The notes under the pieces are model-generated. The model was not told the DNA's origin, did no database searches, and saw only the letters and a list, made by a program, of their open reading frames with translations. Positions 8,882-18,505 of a stretch of 64,000 bases of DNA are shown in pieces. The translations under genes and the position numbers were made by a program. Each line of letters begins with the position of its first letter. Positions within the stretch are counted from its first letter, which is position 1. The DNA comes from an uncultured Methanoregula sp. (GTDB lineage Archaea; Halobacteriota; Methanomicrobia; Methanomicrobiales; Methanospirillaceae): contig NZ_OY787453.1 of the NCBI RefSeq assembly GCF_963678795.1, positions 682,001-746,000 of the forward strand, given 5' to 3'.

Positions 8882-11800
8882 TCAGGTGTCTGGTCCGATT
8901 CGGTAACCCCTCTCAGGTACCGTGATCTCGAACCTTACCCCTTTCCCCGGCGTCCCGTGTTCCTCGATGGTGATGTCGGTGATCGCAAGAATCTCCCGTG
9001 AAAGGAAGAGCCCGAGACCGGTGTTCTTGCCAAACCCTTTCTGGAACAGGTGATCTTTGTGTTCCGGGTGGATCCCCGTCCCGTTATCCGTATAAAGGAT
9101 AACCAGTTCGCTGCCGCGCTGTGTTGCCAGGAATGCAATTTTCGTCACGGTCTCTCCATGCCGGAGCGAGTTCTCCACAAGATTGTAAAACACCTTCTCG
9201 ATTAAGGGGTCGGCAAAGATACTGATCCCATCGCACCCGACCGAGATTTCCAGACCCTCTGTCTGGATCTGTGCCAGGGCCGACCGGATCACACTGGGGA
9301 GGACTTTCCACTGCGGCTCCTGCATCCCGATATCCTGGTAATAGCGGGTGAACTCGATCTGTCGCCGGATTGCTTCGGCAGCATCACTGGATTCGTGGAT
9401 ATACTTCTCAAGGAGTGGAACCATCTTTTGTTCCCGGGCCAGGTCCAGGTAGCCGGTGAGCGCCGTCAGCTTGTTGAGGATATCGTGCCTTGTAATGGAT
9501 GAGAGGATATTGAGTTTTTTGTTGGCGTTCCTGATTGCAGTCTCGGCCCGCTTTCGGTCCGAAATGTCAATCCCGATACCGACAAAGTAAAGTTTATCGT
9601 CGATGAATACACGGACCGCCGTGAAGTACATGGGAATTCTGGCTCCCGATTTGACCTGGAGCTGCGCTTCGGCAAATCCATATCCGCCCCGGATTGCCTT
9701 CTCCACTTCCGTCCTGATGATTGCGGTTTCATGCTCACTCCACCGGAACCAGTCAAGGACATGGATCCGGGAAAGCTCATCTGCCGAATACCCGGTCATG
9801 GTCTCGTGGGTCTTATTCCAGCGTACAAGATTGCCGTCATCGTCATAGAGATAGAGCATGCCCGGTACACTGTTCATGACTGCATCCGAGAAGATCCGCT
9901 CCTGCACGAGCGCCCATTCGGCTTTCTTGCGGCCGGTGATATCCCAGAGCGTGGTGATCCGGAGGGAACGATCGCCAAAGACGATGTTCCGGGTCCGTAA
10001 TTCTCCCCAGAATGTTGTGCCATCGCTCTTCTGGCCCTGCGCCTCGTACGGGAGTTCCGAGGGTGTTACCATCTGTTCTTTGATAAGGTCACCCGTGCCG
10101 GGGGCTGCAAGCGTGAAGATGTGCTTCCCGATCAGCTGGTCCAGGGTATACCCGAAGAGTTCTGAGGCTCTCCTGTTGAGGTCACGGATGATGCCATCTT
10201 CATGAATGACAATCGCTTCCTGGGCAGCATCGGCCAGTTGCCGGAACCGTTCTTCGCTCTCGGCAAGAGCATCCAGGGCCCTGCGACGCTCCGAGACGTC
10301 CCTGATCGACTCGATGGCCCCGGTAATCTTCCCGTCCGCATCGTAAAGCGGGGATGCAATAAACCAGAGGTACGCTCCTTTGCTGCTATAAAGGCGCTGG
10401 ATGAAGATTTCCGAGATAAACTGGTCACCTTTCTTCTGGACAGAGGGATATTTTTTCTTGATCTCCTCGTCTTCTTTGAAGATCAGGTCGATGAGGAGCG
10501 GGCGGCGTTCGCCATAAAATGAGAGGGCATATTCATGATCGGCTTTGCCGAGTATCGAGCCGGCAGGCACACCGGTCATCTCTTCGATTGCCTGGTTCCA
10601 AGCGATCACTTCTCCGCTCGTGTTGATGGCAAAGGTTGCATCCGGCAGGAAATTGATGATATCGGCAAACCTGCGTTCGCTTGCCTGTACCTTCTGCTGG
10701 TTCTCGGCAAGTTTCCGGTAATTGGCCCTGAGATCCTCTTCCGATGCGCTCAGCCTGGTGAATGCCGCCCGGAGTTCTTCATCTGCCCGTTTCCTCTCGG
10801 TATTATCCTCGATGAGGGCCAGGATGTGAGGCTCATTATGGTACTGGATGACCCGGGTCGAGATGAGACAGGAAATCGTCCTGTTGCCCGAAAGGATGAG
10901 CCTGGTCTCGAATCTGTCGAGTATGCCTCCAGCAGCGTCGAATGCAGACCTGCTGGTGTTTTCTGCATTTTGATCGATCCTCCAGATCTCACCGGGTTTT
11001 TTTCCAATGAGTTCTTCCCTCGGGGTTCCCACCATCGTGCAGAATCGGTCATTCACTTCAACATATTCACCGTTCAGCCGCGTCAGTATGACCGGTGACG
11101 GCGACTGCTCAAATATGGTGCGGTAGGCAGCTTCCCGCTCTCCCAGATCCCGTTCGCTTCGCGAAAGTGTCTCGTACTGCTGCCGGAGCTCTTCTTCCTG
11201 GGTGGCAAGCTTGTCGTATGCTATGGCAAGTTCGTCGCGTTTTTTGAGGATCTCCTCTCTGGCCCGTATCCGCTCCGTAACATCCGTGATCGTGACGACC
11301 TTGCAGTCCCTGGCTTTCCAGACAATGTCCCGGGTGGAGACTTCTCCGGAGAACCGGGTTTTGTCTTTCCGGATTCCCCCGATGGTGATGCTGCCATTTC
11401 CCCCGTGATTTATCCATGCGAGGATTGCGCTTTTCGAGGGCTCGCTCACCAGGAAGTCGAAACCGTACCTCCCGGTAAGTTCCTCAGGGGCGTACCTGAA
11501 CATTACGGCGAACTGCGGGTTCATGTCAAGAATGATGCCATTCTCATGGATGACAATGCCTTCGACTGTCATCTCGGAGAGTTTCCGGAACCGCTCCTCG
11601 CTCTCCCTGATGAATTCCTGTGCCTCAAGGATCTCGGTAATATCGATGAGGGAGGCCACACTGCGGGTGGTCTCCTGGATCATCCCGATGTGTAGACGGA
11701 TCCGGCGTTTTCCCCCGGTCTTGTTGAGGAAATGGAACTCGTAAATGTTTGGCACCGGGAGTTCAGGGTAGTTCCTGCGATGCGTGTGGTATCCGACCAT

Positions 11801-12778
11801 CCGCTCCCGGTCTTCCGGTGCAACAAACACGGTCCACTTCATCTTTCCTTCGATCTCTTCACGGGTGCCGCCGTAGAGCCGGATGAACGCATCATTGGCA
11901 AGCACGATTGTCGTGTCCTTCTCGATAATGATTGTTGCAGCTTCGGTATAGGTGAAAAGAGAGCGGTACGTGCTCTCGGACTCCCGGAGTGCCTGTTCAG
12001 ATCGTTTCTTGTCGGTCCGGTTGAACAGGACCCCGTCAAAGACAATTCCTTCCTGTTCCTCAAACGGACTTGCAAAGCCGACAATCCAGATAACTTCCCC
12101 GGTGGTTTTATTGAACCATCCCTCAAAATTGAGAGGACTTCTTTTCCGGCGGGCTTCCCCGAATGCCGTGTTCAGGGACTCCCGGTGTTCTGGATCAAGA
12201 CCGGCAATGAACCGGTCATAAAATCCGGTGGGATCGTTGTCGAGTCCCAGGATATCCCGGGACCGTTCGCTTATGTACTGGAACATGATCTCCCCTTTGT
12301 TTCCGGCAATGAACCGGAACACAACACCGGGAATATTCGCTGCCATCCCCGCAAACTGCTGCTCCCGTACAGTCACGTCATGTTCGGCGTTTGCCCTGCG
12401 GATTGCCTGACGAACCTTGTGCTCCAGTTCCGCAAACTGGGCTTTCGGGTCCCCTCCTTTCTGGAGGTAAAAGTCGGCGCCATTGTTGATTGCCTGGATA
12501 ACCACCTCTTCCCGTCCTTTCCCGGTGAAAAGGATGAATGGGATATTCCCGTACTGTTTCCTCACTTCGGCCAGGAGGGCGATCCCGTCCATTTCCGGCA
12601 TCTGGTAATCAGAGATGATCGCATCGTACCTGGTGTTTGAGAGTTTTTCCAGAGCCTCATCTGCTGATATGGCTGTATCGACGATGAGGGTGCCGGATTT
12701 TTCCAGGAAAAGCCGGCCAATCTCCAGAAGGTCGGCCTCATCATCGATGTAGAGGAGATGATATCCCTGATCCTTCAC
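8882..12778 (-). CDS. Hybrid REC - seven PAS - histidine kinase
   Basis: 1298-aa soluble signalling protein. Order: an N-terminal receiver (about 1-125; phospho-acceptor Asp in IISDYQMPEMDG, conserved Lys in LQKGGDP), about seven PAS-type modules (near 145, 265, 390, 545, 705, 845 and 970), then a kinase core with SSITRHDILNKLTALTGY as H-box and HATPase motifs NLVENSLRHG, TDNGTGIHPEHKD and GKNTGLGLFLSRE. No membrane segment is seen, so it probably senses internal signals such as redox or small ligands. Single transcription unit; converges with the membrane kinase. Confidence 0.92.
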   Translation of the reverse strand: MKDQGYHLLYIDDEADLLEIGRLFLEKSGTLIVDTAISADEALEKLSNTRYDAIISDYQMPEMDGIALLAEVRKQYGNIPFILFTGKGREEVVIQAINNGADFYLQKGGDPKAQFAELEHKVRQAIRRANAEHDVTVREQQFAGMAANIPGVVFRFIAGNKGEIMFQYISERSRDILGLDNDPTGFYDRFIAGLDPEHRESLNTAFGEARRKRSPLNFEGWFNKTTGEVIWIVGFASPFEEQEGIVFDGVLFNRTDKKRSEQALRESESTYRSLFTYTEAATIIIEKDTTIVLANDAFIRLYGGTREEIEGKMKWTVFVAPEDRERMVGYHTHRRNYPELPVPNIYEFHFLNKTGGKRRIRLHIGMIQETTRSVASLIDITEILEAQEFIRESEERFRKLSEMTVEGIVIHENGIILDMNPQFAVMFRYAPEELTGRYGFDFLVSEPSKSAILAWINHGGNGSITIGGIRKDKTRFSGEVSTRDIVWKARDCKVVTITDVTERIRAREEILKKRDELAIAYDKLATQEEELRQQYETLSRSERDLGEREAAYRTIFEQSPSPVILTRLNGEYVEVNDRFCTMVGTPREELIGKKPGEIWRIDQNAENTSRSAFDAAGGILDRFETRLILSGNRTISCLISTRVIQYHNEPHILALIEDNTERKRADEELRAAFTRLSASEEDLRANYRKLAENQQKVQASERRFADIINFLPDATFAINTSGEVIAWNQAIEEMTGVPAGSILGKADHEYALSFYGERRPLLIDLIFKEDEEIKKKYPSVQKKGDQFISEIFIQRLYSSKGAYLWFIASPLYDADGKITGAIESIRDVSERRRALDALAESEERFRQLADAAQEAIVIHEDGIIRDLNRRASELFGYTLDQLIGKHIFTLAAPGTGDLIKEQMVTPSELPYEAQGQKSDGTTFWGELRTRNIVFGDRSLRITTLWDITGRKKAEWALVQERIFSDAVMNSVPGMLYLYDDDGNLVRWNKTHETMTGYSADELSRIHVLDWFRWSEHETAIIRTEVEKAIRGGYGFAEAQLQVKSGARIPMYFTAVRVFIDDKLYFVGIGIDISDRKRAETAIRNANKKLNILSSITRHDILNKLTALTGYLDLAREQKMVPLLEKYIHESSDAAEAIRRQIEFTRYYQDIGMQEPQWKVLPSVIRSALAQIQTEGLEISVGCDGISIFADPLIEKVFYNLVENSLRHGETVTKIAFLATQRGSELVILYTDNGTGIHPEHKDHLFQKGFGKNTGLGLFLSREILAITDITIEEHGTPGKGVRFEITVPERGYRIGPDT

Positions 12779-12882
12779 GGGGGGATATTGACGGGTATTT
12801 TAAAAATAAGTTTCTATAAAACGAGGGAAAATATGTGGCCGGGAATTACCCGGGCATACAATTGTGTAATGTATCTGTCCGC

Positions 12883-13488
12883 TCACAGCATTCCCGGATC
12901 CCCAGTCTCCTGCTCACCGTGCCTGTCAGCCATCAGGTAACCGCCGGTCCCGAGTGCCCAGAGGATCAGCGGGTAAGCTGCCATCCTCTCCATGCCGCCA
13001 AATCCAAGGCCGAGGAAGATTTTTACTGCAAGGAGGATAAGTGCTGCGAGCGAGACGCTGCCAAGGATAAGGGAGATCCAACCCCACGGAGGCCGGAAGA
13101 CCTTCATTGAGTACATGGCAGAAATTCCGCCAAAGAGAAAGACGGTCACGGCAGCGATTATATGGGGTGTCCCCGTTGTTTCCGGAAACATGCCGGTACA
13201 GAGCGCACCGGTTCCTGTCAGGGCCAGCAGACCGGAAAAATATCGGTTCCCTCCCTCTCGCGAGAGAATCTGGACTCCTGCTATAACGAGAATGCCGAAG
13301 ATAACAATAGATGCATTGAAGATGAGTGCTGTAGTGCCCACCCCGAGATCGCTGATTGCCTTTGTTTGCGAATAATGGGGATATAGCAGTTCCGCAACAA
13401 CAACGCCAAGAAGAAAAAGAGCAGCACCGAGAAATATGCATGTGCCGGCAAGTTTTTTTCTGGAAATAGTCATACTGTTTAAAACCAC
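12883..13488 (-). CDS. DUF998 family membrane protein
   Basis: 201-aa protein with about six membrane segments, beginning KKLAGTCIFLGAALFLLGV and ending LILWALGTGGYLM. The ISDLGVG motif after the first segment and the FP-TTGTPH-IAA segment are typical of DUF998 proteins, whose function is unknown. A second ATG at 13473 is an alternative start. Divergent from the Cys-cluster gene at 13696. Confidence 0.82.
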   Translation of the reverse strand: MVLNSMTISRKKLAGTCIFLGAALFLLGVVVAELLYPHYSQTKAISDLGVGTTALIFNASIVIFGILVIAGVQILSREGGNRYFSGLLALTGTGALCTGMFPETTGTPHIIAAVTVFLFGGISAMYSMKVFRPPWGWISLILGSVSLAALILLAVKIFLGLGFGGMERMAAYPLILWALGTGGYLMADRHGEQETGDPGML

Positions 13489-13695
13489 ATGGAGTAAAAA
13501 CCCGGAAAGGTGATATCATTTTCCCTTTGACTATCATGTCCGGTCCCCACATCTCCGGTAAAGTATGATCGCACCAGCCAGTAACATGATCGTTATCATG
13601 GAGTGGTTGCCGGGGACGGTGGTCCCCGTTCCGGATCCTGGAAAAACTGCTTTACGTCCTCGTGATCTATACTTAGTGGAAAGACCGGTGATGAC

Positions 13696-14091
13696 ATGAC
13701 AACCGTCCAGGATTGCCTGCAGTGCGGGAAGTGTTGCGAGAAATGGGGGTGGGGCCAGAAGGGGATACCGGCGGATCTCATTCCCTGGATCCGGAATGAT
13801 CGCCAGGATATCCTGCAGCATGTTGGTATCCGGCTCAGGGGAGGCCGTCGGCAGACCGGCATGGCTATCAGTCTTGCAGACCTCGAGCATGTGACCCGCA
13901 TTGATTACTGGGTAGACCCGCAGGGCAGGACACTTACGCACTGCCCGTTCTATTACCGGGCCGGTGACGGAAAGGTCTACTGCCGGATCCATGACACCAA
14001 ACCGGCCGTATGTATCGGTTTCAAACCCTGGAACGAGGGCATCCGTGACTATGCCCTCAACTGCCCGGCATGCCGGTCCAACATTCCGTGA
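13696..14091 (+). CDS. YkgJ-family cysteine-cluster protein
   Basis: 131-aa protein with an N-terminal QCGKCCEKWGWG cluster, then CPFYY, YCRIH, AVCIGF and a C-terminal CPACRSN: the pattern of the YkgJ/UPF0153 family, thought to bind zinc or an Fe-S cluster. The function is unknown. A GGTGATG ribosome binding site precedes the ATG. Stands alone. Confidence 0.85.
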   Translation: MTTVQDCLQCGKCCEKWGWGQKGIPADLIPWIRNDRQDILQHVGIRLRGGRRQTGMAISLADLEHVTRIDYWVDPQGRTLTHCPFYYRAGDGKVYCRIHDTKPAVCIGFKPWNEGIRDYALNCPACRSNIP

Positions 14092-14395
14092 AACACCTGT
14101 TTTTCATGACCGGTGAAGCATCCCTTACCGGGAAACCTCCAGGTTGCACATTCTGTTTTTTTAAGAATATCGGCTCCCGTTGGCAGGGTCAGTTGTGATA
14201 TACCGGTACACGGCGGGCAGACGTATTCCGTTCCTGATTTCATCGGCTATATCAGTTCCCTGTACCTGTTCGATATCCCCGGAGAGCTGGCCGGACCGTT
14301 TCGCCGGCAACTAAAAATGAATCCTGTCCTGTGGATAAAAAAACAGGGGCGGGGGAGTCCTGATGGAGCCCCGCATGTTCTGTAGTCACACCCGT
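14092..14395. other. Intergenic stretch without a supported gene
   Basis: About 300 bp between the Cys-cluster gene (+) and the transglutaminase-like gene (-). A possible GTG-started 90-codon reading frame (14113-14385) has no family resemblance and no convincing ribosome binding site. Near 14326-14346 a CCTGT/ACAGG inverted repeat flanks an A-run. It is probably terminator DNA between converging genes. Confidence 0.5.
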
Positions 14396-15502
14396 TCACT
14401 GCATCGGGCTGATGCCTTCCTTCCTCAGGACGGCAACAGAAAGATCCTGTGAGGCGCCCGAATTGAAATCCCCGTTGTTTATCTCGGTTAAGTATTTCTG
14501 GTTCCCCTCCTGGACCGCTTCTTCGAACGTCGACGTACCGGTCATCGTTGTCTCGAGGCAGGAAAGAGAATTGGGTGAGTTTTGCTTTGTCTCATAACAG
14601 ACGAACGCGTGGCCGGGTATGAGGATGAGATGGGGCGTCATGCCGATCGATTCAAGGGCCGATGCGTACAGGACCGTGCCATCGATACAGTTGGCAGATT
14701 TTGATGTAAGGGACTCTGCCGGCAGCCGGACGCGCTGGGGATTGTCGGACTGCTTTGCGAAGGCAATGGGTGAGTTGATGTATGTGATCCGGTAATCGTT
14801 CTTGAGCGCGGTAAAGATCGCCTTCACCTGTTCATTCGTATCTTCCTGCCACATTGCATCGGTGCAGCTGTCCCCGCACTGGTACCCGTTGATCGACTTC
14901 TGGGGATGGTACTCGGCAGCCTTGCGCACGAGCGGGTCGATCCCTGCTGCATGCGGGGTCACCCATGCACCGATGTACGGTGACATGTCGTTCCATTGTT
15001 CGCCGTCAAAGACCTGCCAGACCATCGTGTCCTTTGCATAGATCTTGATGGGGACGGTCTGCTCATCGATGCGTGTCCCGTCTGCAAGGGAGACCTTGAC
15101 GTGGAGCGTTGCGGGTGTCATCTCCGTGGGGATAGCACTGACGCGGAGTGACGGGGCCTGCCCGATTGTTACGTTCCCGCGGGCAGGAACGTCAATTGTG
15201 TTTACCGCCTTCTCGGTAAAGCCGGGGACCTCCGATTCCACGATGACCGTCTTTGTGCTGCCCGTGGGGTTGATGACATTGAATTCGATGAAATTCAATT
15301 TGAGATCATCGAGCTGGACGTAGGTAGAGGGAACAAGGGAATTCATATAGTTGAATTCGACATTCACACCACCGGCACTCGTGCCGGTCGTGGCGGGTTT
15401 GCCGGGAGAAGACGATGCAGCTGGTTCGGAATCGCTACAGCCGGCAGACACAATAAGTATCACAAGGAGTACTGATAACAAGAGAGAAATGCCGTATTTC
15501 AT
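14396..15502 (-). CDS. Lipoprotein with transglutaminase-like domain
   Basis: 368-aa exported protein. The start at 15502 gives a lipoprotein-type signal peptide: hydrophobic segment LLLSVLLVILIV followed by a SAGC lipobox-like site and a Ser/Pro/Ala-rich linker. The first half looks like a beta-sandwich (FIEFNVINPTGSTKTVIVES). The C-terminal half holds a transglutaminase-like core with Cys in SANCIDGTVLYASALESIG and His in LIPGHAFVCYE. The enzymatic activity (peptide or glycopeptide cleavage, or cross-linking) is not determined. An upstream in-frame extension is rejected. Confidence 0.8.
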   Translation of the reverse strand: MKYGISLLLSVLLVILIVSAGCSDSEPAASSSPGKPATTGTSAGGVNVEFNYMNSLVPSTYVQLDDLKLNFIEFNVINPTGSTKTVIVESEVPGFTEKAVNTIDVPARGNVTIGQAPSLRVSAIPTEMTPATLHVKVSLADGTRIDEQTVPIKIYAKDTMVWQVFDGEQWNDMSPYIGAWVTPHAAGIDPLVRKAAEYHPQKSINGYQCGDSCTDAMWQEDTNEQVKAIFTALKNDYRITYINSPIAFAKQSDNPQRVRLPAESLTSKSANCIDGTVLYASALESIGMTPHLILIPGHAFVCYETKQNSPNSLSCLETTMTGTSTFEEAVQEGNQKYLTEINNGDFNSGASQDLSVAVLRKEGISPMQ

Positions 15503-15593
15503 GTAGGATTCTGTTATGGATGTTTCATTATATGAGTTTTGTCTACGGCGTGGAAAAGAGGACCGGTAAAAAAACCGGTAAAAAATGATAAAA

Positions 15594-16811
15594 TTACTGG
15601 TTGATATGCACCACTTTTGCGGGCGGGAACCCGTTGAAGTAGGTGGATGAGGCGTGGGAGTACGCCCCGATGTTCTCGGAATAGACAAGGTCGCCGATGT
15701 CGAGATCCGGCAACTCGGCTGAGAGAGTAATGGTATCGAATGCATCGCAGGTCGGCCCGAAGACCGCCGAGATCTGTGTCTCGCCTCGCTTGAAGGGGAG
15801 AACGGGATAATTGACGTGGTCGAAGACCTGCCCTGAATACGTGTGGTAGACCCCGTCGTTGATGTAGTAACAGGGCTTGCCGTCGCGGACTGCTTTTCCC
15901 ACCACTTTGGCAACAACCGTGCAGGTATTGGCCACAAGGAACCGGCCGGGTTCGGCAAGGATCTGCATATCTTTTGGGAAGAGGCGCTTGATCTCGGCAT
16001 TCAGTTTCTTGGCAAGCGTGCGTATGGAACGGATGCCGGGATGGTACTTCACCGGGAAGCCGCCCCCGATATCGAGAATGCGGATCTTGCGTCCGGTACG
16101 GGTTTCAACCTCTTTGATGATATTCGCCGAGATCTGGAGGGCCTGGATATAATTCTCGAAGTTGGTGCACTGGCTGCCGACATGGAAACTGAGTCCTTCG
16201 ACAATGAGGCCGTTGTCAAATGCTTCAATAATCAGGTCGACTGCTTCGCCGGGGTGGGCGCCGAACTTCGACGAGAGTTCCACCATGGAACCGGTATTCG
16301 GCACCTGCAGTCGCAGGACAAGCCCCGCGTGCGGGGCATGGTCGCGGATCTTCAGGATCTCGTGATGGTTGTCGAAGGTGACGAGCGGTTTGTATTTATC
16401 GAGAGCCTCCAGCGTCTCGATGGGTTTGATGGTATTGGCGTAGATGATCTTGTCCCAGATGTATGCCTGCTGCTCTTTCTTGGGCATGTGTTTGATGTTC
16501 TCGTACACGATCATGAACTCCGGCATCGATGCCACATCGAAGCTGCAGCCGATGTCATACAACGTCTTTACGATCTCCCTGTTGGAATTTGCCTTGACGG
16601 CAAAATAGACCTGCACATCCGGCATGTGCTGCTTGAACTCCCGGTAATTGTCCCGGAGTTTCTGATGATCGATCACGAAAATAGGAGTACCGTGCTCTGC
16701 AGCAAGGTTCTGTAAGAGTTTTTTGCTGATGGTTCCGATATGATGGACCGGCGTCTCTTCAGCTGCTTTCTTCTTCCGCCTCTTCTTGTTATCAACCGCG
16801 ACTTTTGTCAT
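15594..16811 (-). CDS. PLP-dependent ornithine/lysine-type decarboxylase (fold III)
   Basis: 405-aa enzyme of the alanine-racemase-fold decarboxylases. The PLP lysine is in YFAVKANSN, HVGSQ and GGGFPVKYH lie in the barrel, EPGRFLVAN binds phosphate, and CDAFD holds the ornithine decarboxylase-type catalytic Cys. The basic N-terminal KKRRKKK extension is unusual. It most likely makes putrescine from ornithine, which fits the homospermidine synthase 12 nt upstream in the same orientation. Diaminopimelate decarboxylase is less likely because of the GPTCDAFD motif and the neighbour. Confidence 0.85.
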   Translation of the reverse strand: MTKVAVDNKKRRKKKAAEETPVHHIGTISKKLLQNLAAEHGTPIFVIDHQKLRDNYREFKQHMPDVQVYFAVKANSNREIVKTLYDIGCSFDVASMPEFMIVYENIKHMPKKEQQAYIWDKIIYANTIKPIETLEALDKYKPLVTFDNHHEILKIRDHAPHAGLVLRLQVPNTGSMVELSSKFGAHPGEAVDLIIEAFDNGLIVEGLSFHVGSQCTNFENYIQALQISANIIKEVETRTGRKIRILDIGGGFPVKYHPGIRSIRTLAKKLNAEIKRLFPKDMQILAEPGRFLVANTCTVVAKVVGKAVRDGKPCYYINDGVYHTYSGQVFDHVNYPVLPFKRGETQISAVFGPTCDAFDTITLSAELPDLDIGDLVYSENIGAYSHASSTYFNGFPPAKVVHINQ

Positions 16812-16823
16812 TATATGATTGAT

Positions 16824-18269
16824 TTATTGCACGAATATGAAGTTTTTGAATTGCCAGATATCTTCGTGGTCATAATTGTTCTCCGGATTTTCCTTGAAAT
16901 AGACCACACGGTTTTTCAGGGGGGTCCAGTCTGATGGGCCTGACCAGAATTCCCCGAGGTAGGGTTTTGCGATCTGGAGAACATACTCGTGTGGCAGGTC
17001 ATCGGGAAGGCAGAAGCCCTGGCGCGGGTGTTCGATCATCCACATGACCGCACTTACGATACCGAGGCCAACCTGAATTGTGGTTGCATTCTGTCCCGGT
17101 GCGAGCTTCTTGGCCTCGTCAATCGGGAGGATACTGCCGGTCCACCAGGACTTGTAGGGATGGCCCATCAGGAGCGCCCCGAGAATATCCGCTCCGGAGA
17201 CTATCTCCCGGTCACTCATGATCCGGAGCTTTGGCTGGATCACGTAGTTCCGTGCGCGCAGTTCCTGGATGGATGCAATCGTGGCATCGCATGGCATGTA
17301 TGCGTAATGGACTGTCGGGCGGTAGATTGGTTTGCCATCCTTCCAGACGGTCCAGCGTTCAGAGATACCGAATGCCTCCCCGTGACGGATGACCATGCCG
17401 ATGATCTCCTGGTTGGGAATCCAGGATCGCACCCACGTGTTGATGCCCATCTTGGGGATGAGGATACCGTTTTTCGGCCCGACCGGAGGAATAATGGCAA
17501 GGGGGGGAAGGGTTTTCTCGTGAGTGCCCCAGCCGATCTCAGCAGGGGCTATACCCTCTTCGCGGAGGCCCTCAATGCACCATGTCCCGACAAACTCGCC
17601 TACTTTCTTGGGAGAGCGGGAGATCTGGGTATCGTGTTCCGCGCAATGGATAACCCTGATGCCCGTTTCCATGGCAAGCCGGGCAAAATCCCGTTCCTGT
17701 ATCAGGTGTCTGATCAGTTCCGGGTCTTTTGCAATCCCGTCAGCAATCATCCGCTCTGCAATATCCACAAGGCCCTGCTTGGCAAAGTGGGAGATAAGGC
17801 CGGGATTCGCCCCGTGGTCAACGACACAGGTCGGGGCATCTTTCCAGTCCCTTGTCAGGTCCATGAGTTTCATCTGGCGGTAATACAGGGTCTTTTCATA
17901 GGGGCTCGCAGTTTCAGATGTTGCATCCGGATCCCATGCCTCCACGGATGTGTTGACATACAGGACGTTGTTGTCATGGCACCATTGCGCCACCTCACAG
18001 CAGTCAATGTTCCAGGCAACATCGATCAGAAGACCGCCCGGTGAGAGGTATTCCGAGAGGATCTCGGTTAAGTTTTTTGGAAGGATCATCTTTTTGACAA
18101 AGCATAGTCCCCCGGCGGTCCATGCTTTGAGATCTGCCGATTTGTCCTTGAAGTCGATGATGGTAATTTTCTCCAAAGGAATATTGACATGCCGGAGCAG
18201 GATGGGGAGCATGCATTTGCACACGGCCCCATACCCGATAATTAATACCTTGTTCTTGAAATCCATCAT
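16824..18269 (-). CDS. hss: Homospermidine synthase
   Basis: 481-aa NAD-dependent enzyme that makes sym-homospermidine from putrescine. It matches the bacterial-type HSS in length and motifs: Rossmann LIIGYGAVCKCMLPILLRH at the N-terminus, NTSVEAWDPD, VDHGANPGLISHFAKQGLVD and GWGTHEKTLPPLA. A strong TGAGGAGGCG ribosome binding site (18271-18280) precedes the ATG at 18269, and a TATA-like AATATACC (about 18299-18306) lies about 30 nt upstream. First gene of a two-gene operon with the decarboxylase. Confidence 0.9.
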   Translation of the reverse strand: MMDFKNKVLIIGYGAVCKCMLPILLRHVNIPLEKITIIDFKDKSADLKAWTAGGLCFVKKMILPKNLTEILSEYLSPGGLLIDVAWNIDCCEVAQWCHDNNVLYVNTSVEAWDPDATSETASPYEKTLYYRQMKLMDLTRDWKDAPTCVVDHGANPGLISHFAKQGLVDIAERMIADGIAKDPELIRHLIQERDFARLAMETGIRVIHCAEHDTQISRSPKKVGEFVGTWCIEGLREEGIAPAEIGWGTHEKTLPPLAIIPPVGPKNGILIPKMGINTWVRSWIPNQEIIGMVIRHGEAFGISERWTVWKDGKPIYRPTVHYAYMPCDATIASIQELRARNYVIQPKLRIMSDREIVSGADILGALLMGHPYKSWWTGSILPIDEAKKLAPGQNATTIQVGLGIVSAVMWMIEHPRQGFCLPDDLPHEYVLQIAKPYLGEFWSGPSDWTPLKNRVVYFKENPENNYDHEDIWQFKNFIFVQ

Positions 18270-18270
18270 A

Positions 18271-18306
18271 CGCCTCCTCAGACTTTACGGTCCGTACTGG
18301 TATATT
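18271..18306 (-). promoter_or_regulatory. Promoter and ribosome binding site of hss
   Basis: Read on the minus strand: a TATA-like AATATACC followed about 20 nt later by TGAGGAGGCG directly before the hss ATG. The spacing implies a very short 5' leader. Confidence 0.45.
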
Positions 18307-18505
18307 GGGTATGAACTGTAATAAACACGACGAGCATAATGATGGATGGCCGGCGTTGCGCTTCCCTTTTCCCTCTGCAGCGTTTGCTCATGGCCCGTCA
18401 GATACGGAAGGGTTTCCTGCCACAATGATGTTTTTATGATGATGAAGAACATACATATCAGGAGTCAGGATTGATTAGTACAATCCATACGAGGAGTGGC
18501 AGATT

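Noticed and set aside
10535..12640. Long plus-strand reading frames (187 and 302 codons) opposite the 1298-aa kinase
   Set aside because: They lie fully antisense to a clear multi-PAS kinase with intact motifs, and show no family resemblance; such frames are common in GC-rich DNA.
14113..14385. 90-codon reading frame with GTG start
   Set aside because: No family resemblance, no good ribosome binding site, and the end runs into terminator-like sequence.
16989..18044. 351-codon plus-strand reading frame
   Set aside because: Antisense to homospermidine synthase, whose motifs, ribosome binding site and promoter are clear.
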